Assembly: GCF_001888805.2 (NCBI RefSeq)
Contig: NZ_CP019113.1
Span: forward strand, 1,240,001 to 1,304,000
DNA: 64,000 bases
Reading direction: 5' to 3'
Origin: Enterobacter sp. SA187
GTDB taxonomy: Bacteria; Pseudomonadota; Gammaproteobacteria; Enterobacterales; Enterobacteriaceae
This document shows, piece after piece, positions 26,497 through 34,300 of this stretch. Under the pieces are notes generated by a model, which was given only the letters and a program-made list of their open reading frames with translations, did not search any database and was not told where the DNA came from. Numbering within the stretch: the stretch's first letter is position 1; each line of letters begins with the position of its first letter. The translations under genes were made by a program, and so were the position numbers.

Positions 26497-26689
26497 GAGA
26501 TACCTTTAATCCTCTCAGTCATTAGTAAAAGGTCGAAACCTGATCAAACGCAGGTACCGCACCGTAATCTCGCGTAGTTTACCGTAGAGACGACACCGTG
26601 ACACGGAGTATCGAATCGGCGGATATGCGCTAACGCATATAATTTTAACGGCTATTATGCATTTGCTCAATCTATACGCAAAGAAGTTT

Positions 26690-26721
26690 AGATGTCCAGA
26701 TGTATTGACGTCCATATTCAC
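26690..26721. promoter_or_regulatory. MET boxes of metJ-metB
   Basis: Consecutive 8-base units AGATGTCC, AGATGTAT, TGACGTCC and a weak ATATTCAC run in register against the consensus AGACGTCT. Two or more neighbouring boxes are needed for cooperative MetJ binding. They lie 50-80 bases before metB, in the 276-base region divergent with metJ. Confidence 0.85.
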
Positions 26722-26772
26722 AATGCTATTCTGATGGCTGACTTTTCATCCCTTAAGCCAGGAAGCCTTCAC

Positions 26773-27933
26773 ATGACGCGTAAACAGGCCACCATCGCAG
26801 TGCGTAGCGGATTGAATGATGACGAGCAGTACGGTTGCGTTGTCCCGCCGATTCATCTCTCCAGTACCTATAACTTCACCGGCTTTAACGAACCGCGAGC
26901 CCATGACTACTCCCGTCGCGGTAACCCGACGCGGGATGTGGTGCAGCGCGCGCTGGCGGAACTGGAAGGCGGCGCGGGCGCGGTGATGACCAATACCGGC
27001 ATGTCGGCGATCCACCTGGTGACCACTGTCTTTCTGAAGCCCGGCGATCTGCTGGTCGCGCCGCACGATTGCTACGGCGGCAGCTACCGCCTGTTCGACA
27101 GTCTGGCAAAACGCGGCTGTTATCGCGTTTTATTTGTCGATCAGGGCGACGAGCAGGCATTAAAATCGGCGCTGGCCGAAAAACCGAAACTGGTGCTGGT
27201 GGAAAGTCCGAGCAACCCATTGTTGCGCGTTGTGGATATTGCGAAAATCTGTCAGCTTGCGCGTGAAGCCGGGGCCGTCAGCGTGGTGGATAACACCTTC
27301 TTAAGCCCGGCATTGCAGAACCCGCTGGCGCTGGGTGCCGATCTGGTTTTACATTCATGCACTAAATATCTGAATGGCCATTCTGACGTGGTCGCAGGGG
27401 TGGTGATCGCCAAAGACGAGGCGACTGTCACTGAACTGGCATGGTGGGCGAATAATATCGGCGTCACCGGCAGCGCCTTTGACAGCTATCTGCTGCTGCG
27501 CGGGCTGCGTACGTTGTCGCCGCGCATGGAAGTGGCGCAACGCAATGCCCAGGGGATTGTGGATTTCCTTAAAACACAGCCGCTGGTGAAAAAACTGTAT
27601 CACCCGTCGTTGCCGGAAAATCAGGGCCACGAGATTGCTGCCCGTCAGCAAAAAGGATTTGGCGCCATGCTCAGTTTTGAACTGGATGGCGATGAACAAA
27701 CATTACGTCGTTTCTTAAGCGGGCTGTCACTGTTTACGCTGGCGGAGTCGTTAGGGGGAGTTGAAAGTTTGATCTCCCACGCCGCCACCATGACACACGC
27801 AGGCATGGCGCCAGAAGCGCGCGCCGCGGCGGGTATTTCCGAGACGTTGCTGCGTATTTCCACCGGCATCGAAGATGGCGAAGATTTAATTGCCGACCTG
27901 GAAAATGGCTTCCGGGCAGCAAACAAGGGGTAA
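26773..27933 (+). CDS. metB: MetB, cystathionine gamma-synthase
   Basis: 386 residues. It makes cystathionine from O-succinylhomoserine and cysteine with pyridoxal phosphate. The cofactor lysine sits in H-S-C-T-K-Y-L-N-G-H-S-D near residue 198; S-R-x-x-N-P-T near 60 binds the phosphate of the neighbouring subunit. The ATG at 26773 gives the E. coli N-terminus M-T-R-K-Q-A-T; the open frame 27 codons upstream runs through the MET boxes and is not coding. It is coupled to metL with a two-base gap. Confidence 0.98.
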   Translation: MTRKQATIAVRSGLNDDEQYGCVVPPIHLSSTYNFTGFNEPRAHDYSRRGNPTRDVVQRALAELEGGAGAVMTNTGMSAIHLVTTVFLKPGDLLVAPHDCYGGSYRLFDSLAKRGCYRVLFVDQGDEQALKSALAEKPKLVLVESPSNPLLRVVDIAKICQLAREAGAVSVVDNTFLSPALQNPLALGADLVLHSCTKYLNGHSDVVAGVVIAKDEATVTELAWWANNIGVTGSAFDSYLLLRGLRTLSPRMEVAQRNAQGIVDFLKTQPLVKKLYHPSLPENQGHEIAARQQKGFGAMLSFELDGDEQTLRRFLSGLSLFTLAESLGGVESLISHAATMTHAGMAPEARAAAGISETLLRISTGIEDGEDLIADLENGFRAANKG

Positions 27934-27935
27934 AC

Positions 27936-30368
27936 ATGAGTGTGATTGCGCAGGCAGGGGCGAAAGGTCGTCAACTGCATAAGTTTGGTGGGAGTAGTCT
28001 GGCTGACGTGAAATGTTACCTGCGTGTGGCGGGTATCATGGCGGAATATTCGCAGCCTGGCGACATGATGGTCGTCTCGGCGGCGGGCAGCACCACCAAC
28101 CAGTTGATCAGCTGGCTGAAGTTAAGCCAGACCGACAGGCTCTCTGCGCATCAGGTTCAACAGGCGCTGCGTCGCTATCAAAGCGATCTGATCGGCGGTC
28201 TGCTGCCTGCGGATATGGCCGACACGCTCACCCAGGCGTTTATTCACGATCTGGAGCGACTGGCGGCGCTGCTTGACAGCGGCATCACCGACGCGGTGTA
28301 TGCGGAAGTGGTGGGGCACGGTGAGATCTGGTCGGCGCGCCTGATGTCTGCGGTGCTCAATTTACAGGGTATGGAATCCGCCTGGCTGGATGCGCGCGAC
28401 TTCCTGCGCGCCGAGCGCGGCCCGCAACCGCAGGTCAATGAAGGCTTATCCTATCCGCTGTTGCAGCAACTGCTGGCGCAGCATCCCAATAAACGTACCG
28501 TGGTGACGGGCTTTATCTGCCGCAACGATGCGGGGGAAACCGTGCTGCTGGGCCGTAACGGTTCCGACTACTCGGCGACGCAAATCGGCGCGCTGGGCGG
28601 CGTGTCCCGCGTGACCATCTGGAGCGACGTGGCCGGGGTGTACAGCGCCGACCCGCGTAAAGTAAAAGATGCCTGCCTGCTGCCGCTGCTGCGCCTTGAT
28701 GAAGCCAGCGAACTGGCGCGTCTGGCCGCGCCGGTGCTGCACGCCCGTACCTTACAACCGGTTTCCGCCAGCGACATCGATCTGCAACTGCGTTGCAGCT
28801 ACAACCCGGAGCAGGGCTCCACGCGCATTGAGCGCGTGCTGGCATCCGGCACCGGGGCGCGTATTGTCACCAGTCATGATGACGTCTGCCTGATTGAGTT
28901 CCAGGTGCCCGCCAGTCAGGATTTCGCGCTGGCCCATAAAGAGGTGGATCTGATCCTCAAGCGCGCGCAGCTGCGTCCGCTGGCGGTCGGCATTCATAAC
29001 GATCGCAACCTGCTGCAACTTTGCTACACCTCGGAAGTGGTCGACAGCGCGCTGAAGCTGTTGCAGGACGCCGGGCTGACCGGTGAACTGCGCCTGCGTC
29101 AGGGGCTGGCGCTGGTGGCGCTGGTCGGGGCGGGCGTCTGCCGTAATCCGCTGCACAGCCATCGTTTCTGGCAGCAATTAAAGGGTCAGCCGGTAGAGTT
29201 TATCTGGCAGTCCGACGACAGCATCAGCCTGGTGGCCGTGCTGCGCGCCGGGCCGACGGAGAGCCTGATCCAGGGGCTGCACCAGTCGCTGTTCCGCGCG
29301 GAAAAACGTATCGGTCTGATGCTGTTCGGCAAGGGCAATATCGGCTCGCGCTGGCTGGAGCTGTTCGCCCGTGAACAGGGCGCGCTGTCGGCGCGGACCG
29401 GTTTTGAATTTGTGCTGGCGGGCGTGGTGGACAGCCGCCGCAGCCTGCTGAGCTATGAGGGGCTGGATGCCAGCCGCGCGCTGGCGTTCTTTAACGATGA
29501 AGCGGTCGAACAGGATGAGGAGTCGCTGTTCCTGTGGATGCGCGCCCATCCCTATGATGATTTAGTGGTGCTGGATGTGACTGCCAGCGAACAGCTGGCC
29601 GATCAGTATCTGGACTTCGCCAGCCACGGTTTTCACGTTATCAGCGCCAATAAACTGGCCGGAGCGAGCGACAGTCACAAATACCGCCAGATCCATGACG
29701 CCTTCGAAAAAACCGGCCGTCACTGGCTGTATAACGCCACCGTGGGCGCGGGCTTACCCGTGAACCATACCGTGCGCGATCTGATCGACAGCGGCGATGC
29801 CATTCTCGCTATCAGCGGTATTTTCTCCGGCACGCTCTCCTGGCTGTTCCTGCAATTTGACGGCACCGTACCCTTTACCGAGCTGGTGGATCAGGCCTGG
29901 CAGCAGGGGCTGACCGAGCCGGATCCGCGCGTCGATCTCTCCGGTAAAGACGTGATGCGCAAGCTGGTGATCCTTGCCCGTGAAGCGGGTTATGACATCG
30001 AACCGGATCAGGTGCGCGTGGAGTCGCTGGTGCCGAACGGCTGTGAAGAGGGGTCGGTGGATCACTTCTTTGAGAACGGCGATGAGCTGAACGACCAGAT
30101 GGTGCAGCGGCTGGAAGCGGCGCGGGAAATGGGCCTCGTGCTGCGTTACGTGGCGCGTTTCAACGCTAACGGAAAAGCGCGCGTCGGCGTGGAAGCGGTA
30201 CGCCCTGAACATCCGCTGGCGGCCCTGCTGCCGTGCGATAACGTGTTTGCCATCGAAAGCCGCTGGTATCGCGATAATCCGCTGGTGATCCGCGGGCCTG
30301 GCGCGGGACGCGATGTGACCGCCGGGGCGATCCAGTCAGACATCAATCGCCTGGCGCAACTGCTGTAG
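27936..30368 (+). CDS. metL: MetL, bifunctional aspartokinase II / homoserine dehydrogenase II
   Basis: 810 residues, the E. coli length. Kinase domain about 1-260 beginning with K-F-G-G-S-S-L near 16-22; a central ACT-like linker about 300-440; then a homoserine dehydrogenase domain with the NAD(P) motif G-K-G-N-I-G-S near 464-470 and the catalytic K/D region around 600-700. It carries out the first and third steps from aspartate towards methionine. Regulation is by MetJ repression rather than feedback by threonine. Second gene of metBL, with AAGGGG before its start. Confidence 0.98.
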   Translation: MSVIAQAGAKGRQLHKFGGSSLADVKCYLRVAGIMAEYSQPGDMMVVSAAGSTTNQLISWLKLSQTDRLSAHQVQQALRRYQSDLIGGLLPADMADTLTQAFIHDLERLAALLDSGITDAVYAEVVGHGEIWSARLMSAVLNLQGMESAWLDARDFLRAERGPQPQVNEGLSYPLLQQLLAQHPNKRTVVTGFICRNDAGETVLLGRNGSDYSATQIGALGGVSRVTIWSDVAGVYSADPRKVKDACLLPLLRLDEASELARLAAPVLHARTLQPVSASDIDLQLRCSYNPEQGSTRIERVLASGTGARIVTSHDDVCLIEFQVPASQDFALAHKEVDLILKRAQLRPLAVGIHNDRNLLQLCYTSEVVDSALKLLQDAGLTGELRLRQGLALVALVGAGVCRNPLHSHRFWQQLKGQPVEFIWQSDDSISLVAVLRAGPTESLIQGLHQSLFRAEKRIGLMLFGKGNIGSRWLELFAREQGALSARTGFEFVLAGVVDSRRSLLSYEGLDASRALAFFNDEAVEQDEESLFLWMRAHPYDDLVVLDVTASEQLADQYLDFASHGFHVISANKLAGASDSHKYRQIHDAFEKTGRHWLYNATVGAGLPVNHTVRDLIDSGDAILAISGIFSGTLSWLFLQFDGTVPFTELVDQAWQQGLTEPDPRVDLSGKDVMRKLVILAREAGYDIEPDQVRVESLVPNGCEEGSVDHFFENGDELNDQMVQRLEAAREMGLVLRYVARFNANGKARVGVEAVRPEHPLAALLPCDNVFAIESRWYRDNPLVIRGPGAGRDVTAGAIQSDINRLAQLL

Positions 30369-30375
30369 TTTTTAT

Positions 30376-30404
30376 CCCCCTCACTGCCAGAGTGAGGGGG
30401 CTTT
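30376..30404 (+). terminator. metL terminator
   Basis: CCCCCTCACT (30376-30385), loop GCCAG, AGTGAGGGGG (30391-30400), then CTTTCC. The stem is strong but the T-run is weak. Confidence 0.75.
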
Positions 30405-30492
30405 CCATCCTGAATCTTTTTCATCTTCCCTGAACAATCCTCACACAGTTTCACGATAATTCTGTTGACGCCATATCGCTTTTCCGTCATTT

Positions 30493-30524
30493 TTACATCT
30501 GGACGTCTAAACGTATAGAAGTTC
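30493..30524. promoter_or_regulatory. MET boxes upstream of metF
   Basis: Four consecutive 8-base units TTACATCT, GGACGTCT, AAACGTAT, AGAAGTTC match the MET-box consensus in register, best at the second. The run ends 41 bases before metF, as in the E. coli metF operator. Confidence 0.88.
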
Positions 30525-30565
30525 ACATTACAATAAACAACGACACGCGATTGATGAGGTAAGGT

Positions 30566-31456
30566 ATGAGCTTTTTTCACGCCAACCAGCGGGAAGCCCT
30601 GAATCAGAGCCTGGCAGAAGTGCAGGGGCAGATTAATGTCTCTTTTGAGTTTTTCCCGCCGCGCACCAGTGAAATGGAACAGACTTTATGGCACTCCATC
30701 GATCGCCTGAGCAGCCTGAAGCCGAAATTTGTCTCCGTGACTTATGGCGCAAACTCCGGCGAGCGCGACCGTACGCACAGCATTATTAAAGGCATCAAAG
30801 ATAAAACCGGTCTGGAAGCGGCCCCGCATCTCACCTGTATTGACGCCAGCCGTGACGAACTGCGCAGCATCGCCCGGGATTACTGGAACAACGGTATCCG
30901 TCATATCGTGGCGCTGCGCGGCGATCTGCCGCCGGGCGGCGGTAAACCGGATATGTACGCCACCGACCTGGTCGCGCTGTTAAAAGAGGTTGCTGATTTT
31001 GATATTTCCGTTGCCGCCTATCCGGAAGTGCACCCGGAAGCGAAGAGCGCGCAGGCGGATCTGCTGAACCTGAAACGCAAAATCGACGCTGGCGCTAACC
31101 GTGCCATCACGCAGTTTTTCTTCGACGTGGAAAGCTATCTGCGATTCCGCGACCGCTGCGCCTCGACCGGCATCGACGTGGAAATCATTCCGGGCATTCT
31201 GCCGGTCTCGAACTTTAAACAGGCTAAAAAATTCGCCGACATGACCAACGTGCGTATTCCGGCATGGATGTCGCAGATGTTTAACGGTCTGGATGATGAC
31301 CCCGAAACCCGTAAGCTGGTGGGCGCGAATATCGCCATGGACATGGTGAAGATTTTAAGCCGCGAAGGGGTGAAGGATTTCCACTTCTATACGCTGAACC
31401 GCGCCGAGATGAGCTATGCCATTTGTCATACGCTGGGCGTGCGCCCGTCGCTGTAA
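30566..31456 (+). CDS. metF: MetF, 5,10-methylenetetrahydrofolate reductase
   Basis: 296 residues, TIM-barrel flavoprotein. It reduces methylene-THF to methyl-THF with NADH for methionine synthesis. The family catalytic Glu lies in F-E-F-F-P-P-R near 28, and the FAD-binding segment R-G-D-L-P-P-G-G near 118-125. GAGGTAAGGT precedes the ATG. It forms its own MetJ-controlled unit. In E. coli katG and yijE follow; here gldA follows directly on the other strand. Confidence 0.98.
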   Translation: MSFFHANQREALNQSLAEVQGQINVSFEFFPPRTSEMEQTLWHSIDRLSSLKPKFVSVTYGANSGERDRTHSIIKGIKDKTGLEAAPHLTCIDASRDELRSIARDYWNNGIRHIVALRGDLPPGGGKPDMYATDLVALLKEVADFDISVAAYPEVHPEAKSAQADLLNLKRKIDAGANRAITQFFFDVESYLRFRDRCASTGIDVEIIPGILPVSNFKQAKKFADMTNVRIPAWMSQMFNGLDDDPETRKLVGANIAMDMVKILSREGVKDFHFYTLNRAEMSYAICHTLGVRPSL

Positions 31457-31458
31457 CC

Positions 31459-31484
31459 AAAAACGCCGGGCATGACTGCCCGGC
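31459..31484 (-). terminator. gldA terminator
   Basis: GCCGGGCA (31465-31472) and TGCCCGGC (31477-31484); on the minus strand it is followed by GTTTTTGG. It sits in the 35-base gap between convergent metF and gldA. Confidence 0.87.
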
Positions 31485-31491
31485 AACCGGT

Positions 31492-32595
31492 TTATTCCCA
31501 CTCTTCCAGGAAACGCTGACCATACTGATCGGCGACGATCAGCGCCGCGTACACCTCATCAGGCGTGGCGCCGCCCGGCATATTGTGAATAGTTTCCCCT
31601 TCCGCGCAGGCCGCTTGCGCCACCTGGCGCAATTTCGCCGGAATATCGGCTTTAATATCCAGCTGGGCGAGGGTGATCGGCAGGCCGACGCTGTGACACA
31701 GCGACGCCACGGTTTCGATCTCCTCCACCGACGCGTTTTCTAACACCAGCTGCGTCAGTGTACCGAAGGCCACTTTTTCGCCGTGATAGTAATGGTGCGC
31801 GTCCGGGATCGCCGTCAGACCATTATGAATGGCATGCGCCGCCGCCAGTCCGCCGCTTTCAAAGCCGACGCCGCTGAGATAGGTATTGGCTTCCACGATG
31901 CGCTCCAGCGCGGCGGTCACCACATGCTGCTCCGCCGCCAGCATGGCTTTTTCACCCTGTTCCAGCAGCGTGTTGTAGCACAGCTCGGCCAGCGCAAGCG
32001 CCGCCTGGGTGCACTGTCCGCCCGCCATGGTGGTGGCCCCGCTGCGGGCGCAGGCGCGCGCTTCAAACCAGGTGGCCAGCGCATCGCCGATCCCGGCGGC
32101 CAGCAGACGCGCAGGCGCGCCCGCCACCACTTTGGTATCGACAATCACCAGATCCGGGTTTTTCGGCAGCATCAGGTAACGTTCGAATTCACCGGAGTCG
32201 GTATAGATCACCGACAGCGCGCTGCACGGCGCATCGGTTGAGGCGATGGTCGGCGCGATCGCCACCGGCAGGTGCATGTAGTGGGCCAGCGCTTTGGCGG
32301 TATCCAGGGTTTTACCGCCGCCAATGCCCAGCACCGCCGTGCAGTCTGCCTCTTCAGCCAGCGCGCGCAGACGGTCGATTTCCGTTTGCGAACATTCGCC
32401 GCCAAAGGGCACGATATCGGCGCTCAGGTCGGCATCATCAAAACTTTTTTGCAGCGTCTCCTGCGCGAAACCTAAAACGAATTTGTCACCGACCACCAGC
32501 CAGCTTTCCGCCAGCGGTTTCAGATAGTCTCCCAGACGGGTGAGCACATCTGCCCCCTGAATGTATTTGCCCGGCGATTGAATAATGTGGTCCAT
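31492..32595 (-). CDS. gldA: GldA, glycerol dehydrogenase
   Basis: 367 residues, iron-type alcohol dehydrogenase family but zinc-dependent. NAD-binding G-G-G-K-T-L-D near 93-99, then metal ligands: an Asp in L-L-A-A-G-I-G-D near 171, His near 254 (A-A-A-H-A-I-H-N) and His near 271 (H-Y-Y-H-G-E). It oxidises glycerol to dihydroxyacetone or reduces methylglyoxal and hydroxyacetone. AAGGAG before the start. It forms an operon with fsaB upstream (12-base gap). Confidence 0.97.
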   Translation of the reverse strand: MDHIIQSPGKYIQGADVLTRLGDYLKPLAESWLVVGDKFVLGFAQETLQKSFDDADLSADIVPFGGECSQTEIDRLRALAEEADCTAVLGIGGGKTLDTAKALAHYMHLPVAIAPTIASTDAPCSALSVIYTDSGEFERYLMLPKNPDLVIVDTKVVAGAPARLLAAGIGDALATWFEARACARSGATTMAGGQCTQAALALAELCYNTLLEQGEKAMLAAEQHVVTAALERIVEANTYLSGVGFESGGLAAAHAIHNGLTAIPDAHHYYHGEKVAFGTLTQLVLENASVEEIETVASLCHSVGLPITLAQLDIKADIPAKLRQVAQAACAEGETIHNMPGGATPDEVYAALIVADQYGQRFLEEWE

Positions 32596-32607
32596 AGTTG
32601 ACTCCTT

Positions 32608-33270
32608 TTACAGCGTTAACGTGCCAAAGGCGGTTTGCCAGTCGTGCTCGAATTTCTCGATCGCCGCCTCTACTGCCGGCGTACCGAGTATTTGTTGCGC
32701 TACCTCTAAGGGTAGCGTAATCGCCTGACATCCGGTCAGCAGACAGTCGAGCGCCTGGCGCGGGGTCTTAAAGCTGGCTGCCAGCACCATGCTGTCCGGC
32801 GTATGAAGTTCGAGCAGACGTTGCAGCTCCTGCACCATACGGATACCGTCGCCGCCCTGCGCATCCACGCGGTTGACGTAGGGCGCGACGTATTTTGCCC
32901 CCGCGAGCGCCGCCAGCAGACCCTGCGCCGGGCTGTACACCGCCGTTCCCAGCGTCACGATGCCTTCTTTTTTTAACATTTTGATGGCCGCCAGCCCTTC
33001 GGCAGTCACCGGCACTTTGACAATGATGCCCGGCAGGATGTCATTCAGCTGTCGGGCATCTGCCACCATGCCGTCCGCCGTGCGGCTCATCACCTGCGCG
33101 AACAGCGTGCCGTCAGGCCCGATAGCCTGTTGCAGACGCGGTAACACCTCCCGCAGCGGCTGTTTACCGGCGGCGATTATGCTCGGGTTGGTGGTCACGC
33201 CCGCCAGCGGATAAATGCGCGCCAGGCGTTCGACTTCGGCAACGTTGGCCGTGTCCAGATAGAGTTCCAT
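32608..33270 (-). CDS. fsaB: FsaB (TalC), fructose-6-phosphate aldolase
   Basis: 220 residues, transaldolase-like TIM barrel. The Schiff-base lysine lies in I-I-V-K-V-P-V-T near residue 85, and the N-terminal M-E-L-Y-L-D-T-A-N-V matches the family. It cleaves fructose 6-phosphate to dihydroxyacetone and glyceraldehyde 3-phosphate, or runs in reverse. Its partner gldA handles dihydroxyacetone, so the pair links glycerol and sugar phosphates. The dihydroxyacetone-type PTS genes (ptsA, frw) that follow in E. coli are missing. Confidence 0.96.
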   Translation of the reverse strand: MELYLDTANVAEVERLARIYPLAGVTTNPSIIAAGKQPLREVLPRLQQAIGPDGTLFAQVMSRTADGMVADARQLNDILPGIIVKVPVTAEGLAAIKMLKKEGIVTLGTAVYSPAQGLLAALAGAKYVAPYVNRVDAQGGDGIRMVQELQRLLELHTPDSMVLAASFKTPRQALDCLLTGCQAITLPLEVAQQILGTPAVEAAIEKFEHDWQTAFGTLTL

Positions 33271-33398
33271 GCTTTACCTCGTCAGCTTTCTGAAGTTGCG
33301 ATGGCGATCAGCATAAAAGCCGGGGCCGACAGGCCGCTATCTGTCAAATCTGCCAAACACTGGACAAATGTAAGCTGCGGTCAGAAATGCGAGCTGGC

Positions 33399-34241
33399 TC
33401 ACAGGTTCGTTTTGGTCAGCTGGCTGTGATACTGGCGGCGGTATTCGGACGGGGTGCGCTCGGTGGCTTTGCGGAACAGGCGGCAGAAATAGTTACTGTC
33501 AACAAAGCCGCAGGCGTGGGCCACTTCGTTTATTTTCAGATCGTAATTTTTCAGCAACATGCGTGCATGTTCCAGCCGGATCTGGTTCAGATAAGCGTTA
33601 AATCCTGTCGCCCCGGTATTGGCAAACAGATGGGAGAGGTAGTTCGGGGAAATATAGAACGCCTGCGCCACGGACTCACGGGTCAGCGGCGCGGCATAAT
33701 TTTCGTCGATATAATGGCGTATGGCTTCAAACAGCGCCTGGCTGCGGGAGGCGGTCTGGATCTGGCTGCCCAGCAGATCGGCGCAGTGGCTGAGCAGGCT
33801 TCTTACCGTGAGACGGGCGGTGCGCTGCTCGTGCGGCTGCATCTGTAATTCACTGAGCGTCTGCAATAATAAAGAGCCGGTACGCGGGCCGCGCCGCGCC
33901 ACCTGGGCGTGACACAGATTGTGCAGATGGACGCCGTCCCGGCGTTGCACGCTGAAAACTAAATACTGTTTCTCAAAGTGGATGTTAAGCAGAGTGGCGG
34001 GCTGGCGGCACTGCGGCGCATTCCAGTGACCGGTGGGGATAAAGAGCACGTCGTTTTCCGCCATGACAGCGGGTTCACTACCGTCTGTTATTTCGCCCTC
34101 GAGCACGATTTCCAGCCGCGGAAAATCCGTCTGTAATGCCCCTGCCGGAACCGGCCCTGCGCCGCGAGCAAACCAGACGCGCTGCAACAGGGCGGCGTCT
34201 TCGGCGAATCGGGTAAGGTGATGGCTGAGGTCGTATGACAT
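33399..34241 (-). CDS. yijO: YijO, AraC-family transcriptional regulator
   Basis: 280 residues. A cupin-like N-terminal domain (about 1-150, with F-P-R-L-E-I-V-L-E-G-E near 40) and a C-terminal AraC DNA-binding domain with two helix-turn-helix units (about 175-275; the second contains A-H-A-C-G-F-V-D-S-N-Y-F-C-R-L-F-R-K). It matches E. coli YijO best in the C-terminal half. Target and inducer are unknown. It lies directly upstream of fsaB-gldA in the same direction with a 128-base gap, so control of these genes is plausible here since the genes that separate them in E. coli are gone. Confidence 0.92.
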   Translation of the reverse strand: MSYDLSHHLTRFAEDAALLQRVWFARGAGPVPAGALQTDFPRLEIVLEGEITDGSEPAVMAENDVLFIPTGHWNAPQCRQPATLLNIHFEKQYLVFSVQRRDGVHLHNLCHAQVARRGPRTGSLLLQTLSELQMQPHEQRTARLTVRSLLSHCADLLGSQIQTASRSQALFEAIRHYIDENYAAPLTRESVAQAFYISPNYLSHLFANTGATGFNAYLNQIRLEHARMLLKNYDLKINEVAHACGFVDSNYFCRLFRKATERTPSEYRRQYHSQLTKTNL

Positions 34242-34256
34242 GTTTTTCCCGGAGAT

Positions 34257-34284
34257 CGCCCGGTGAACGTTGCGTCACCGGGCG
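34257..34284. terminator. Hairpin after ppc
   Basis: CGCCCGGTGA (34257-34266) and TCACCGGGCG (34275-34284), a ten-base-pair perfect stem between ppc and yijO. There is no T-run, so it may be a 3'-end stabiliser rather than a strict terminator. Confidence 0.65.
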
Positions 34285-34300
34285 GGGGAGGCCGTGCAGA

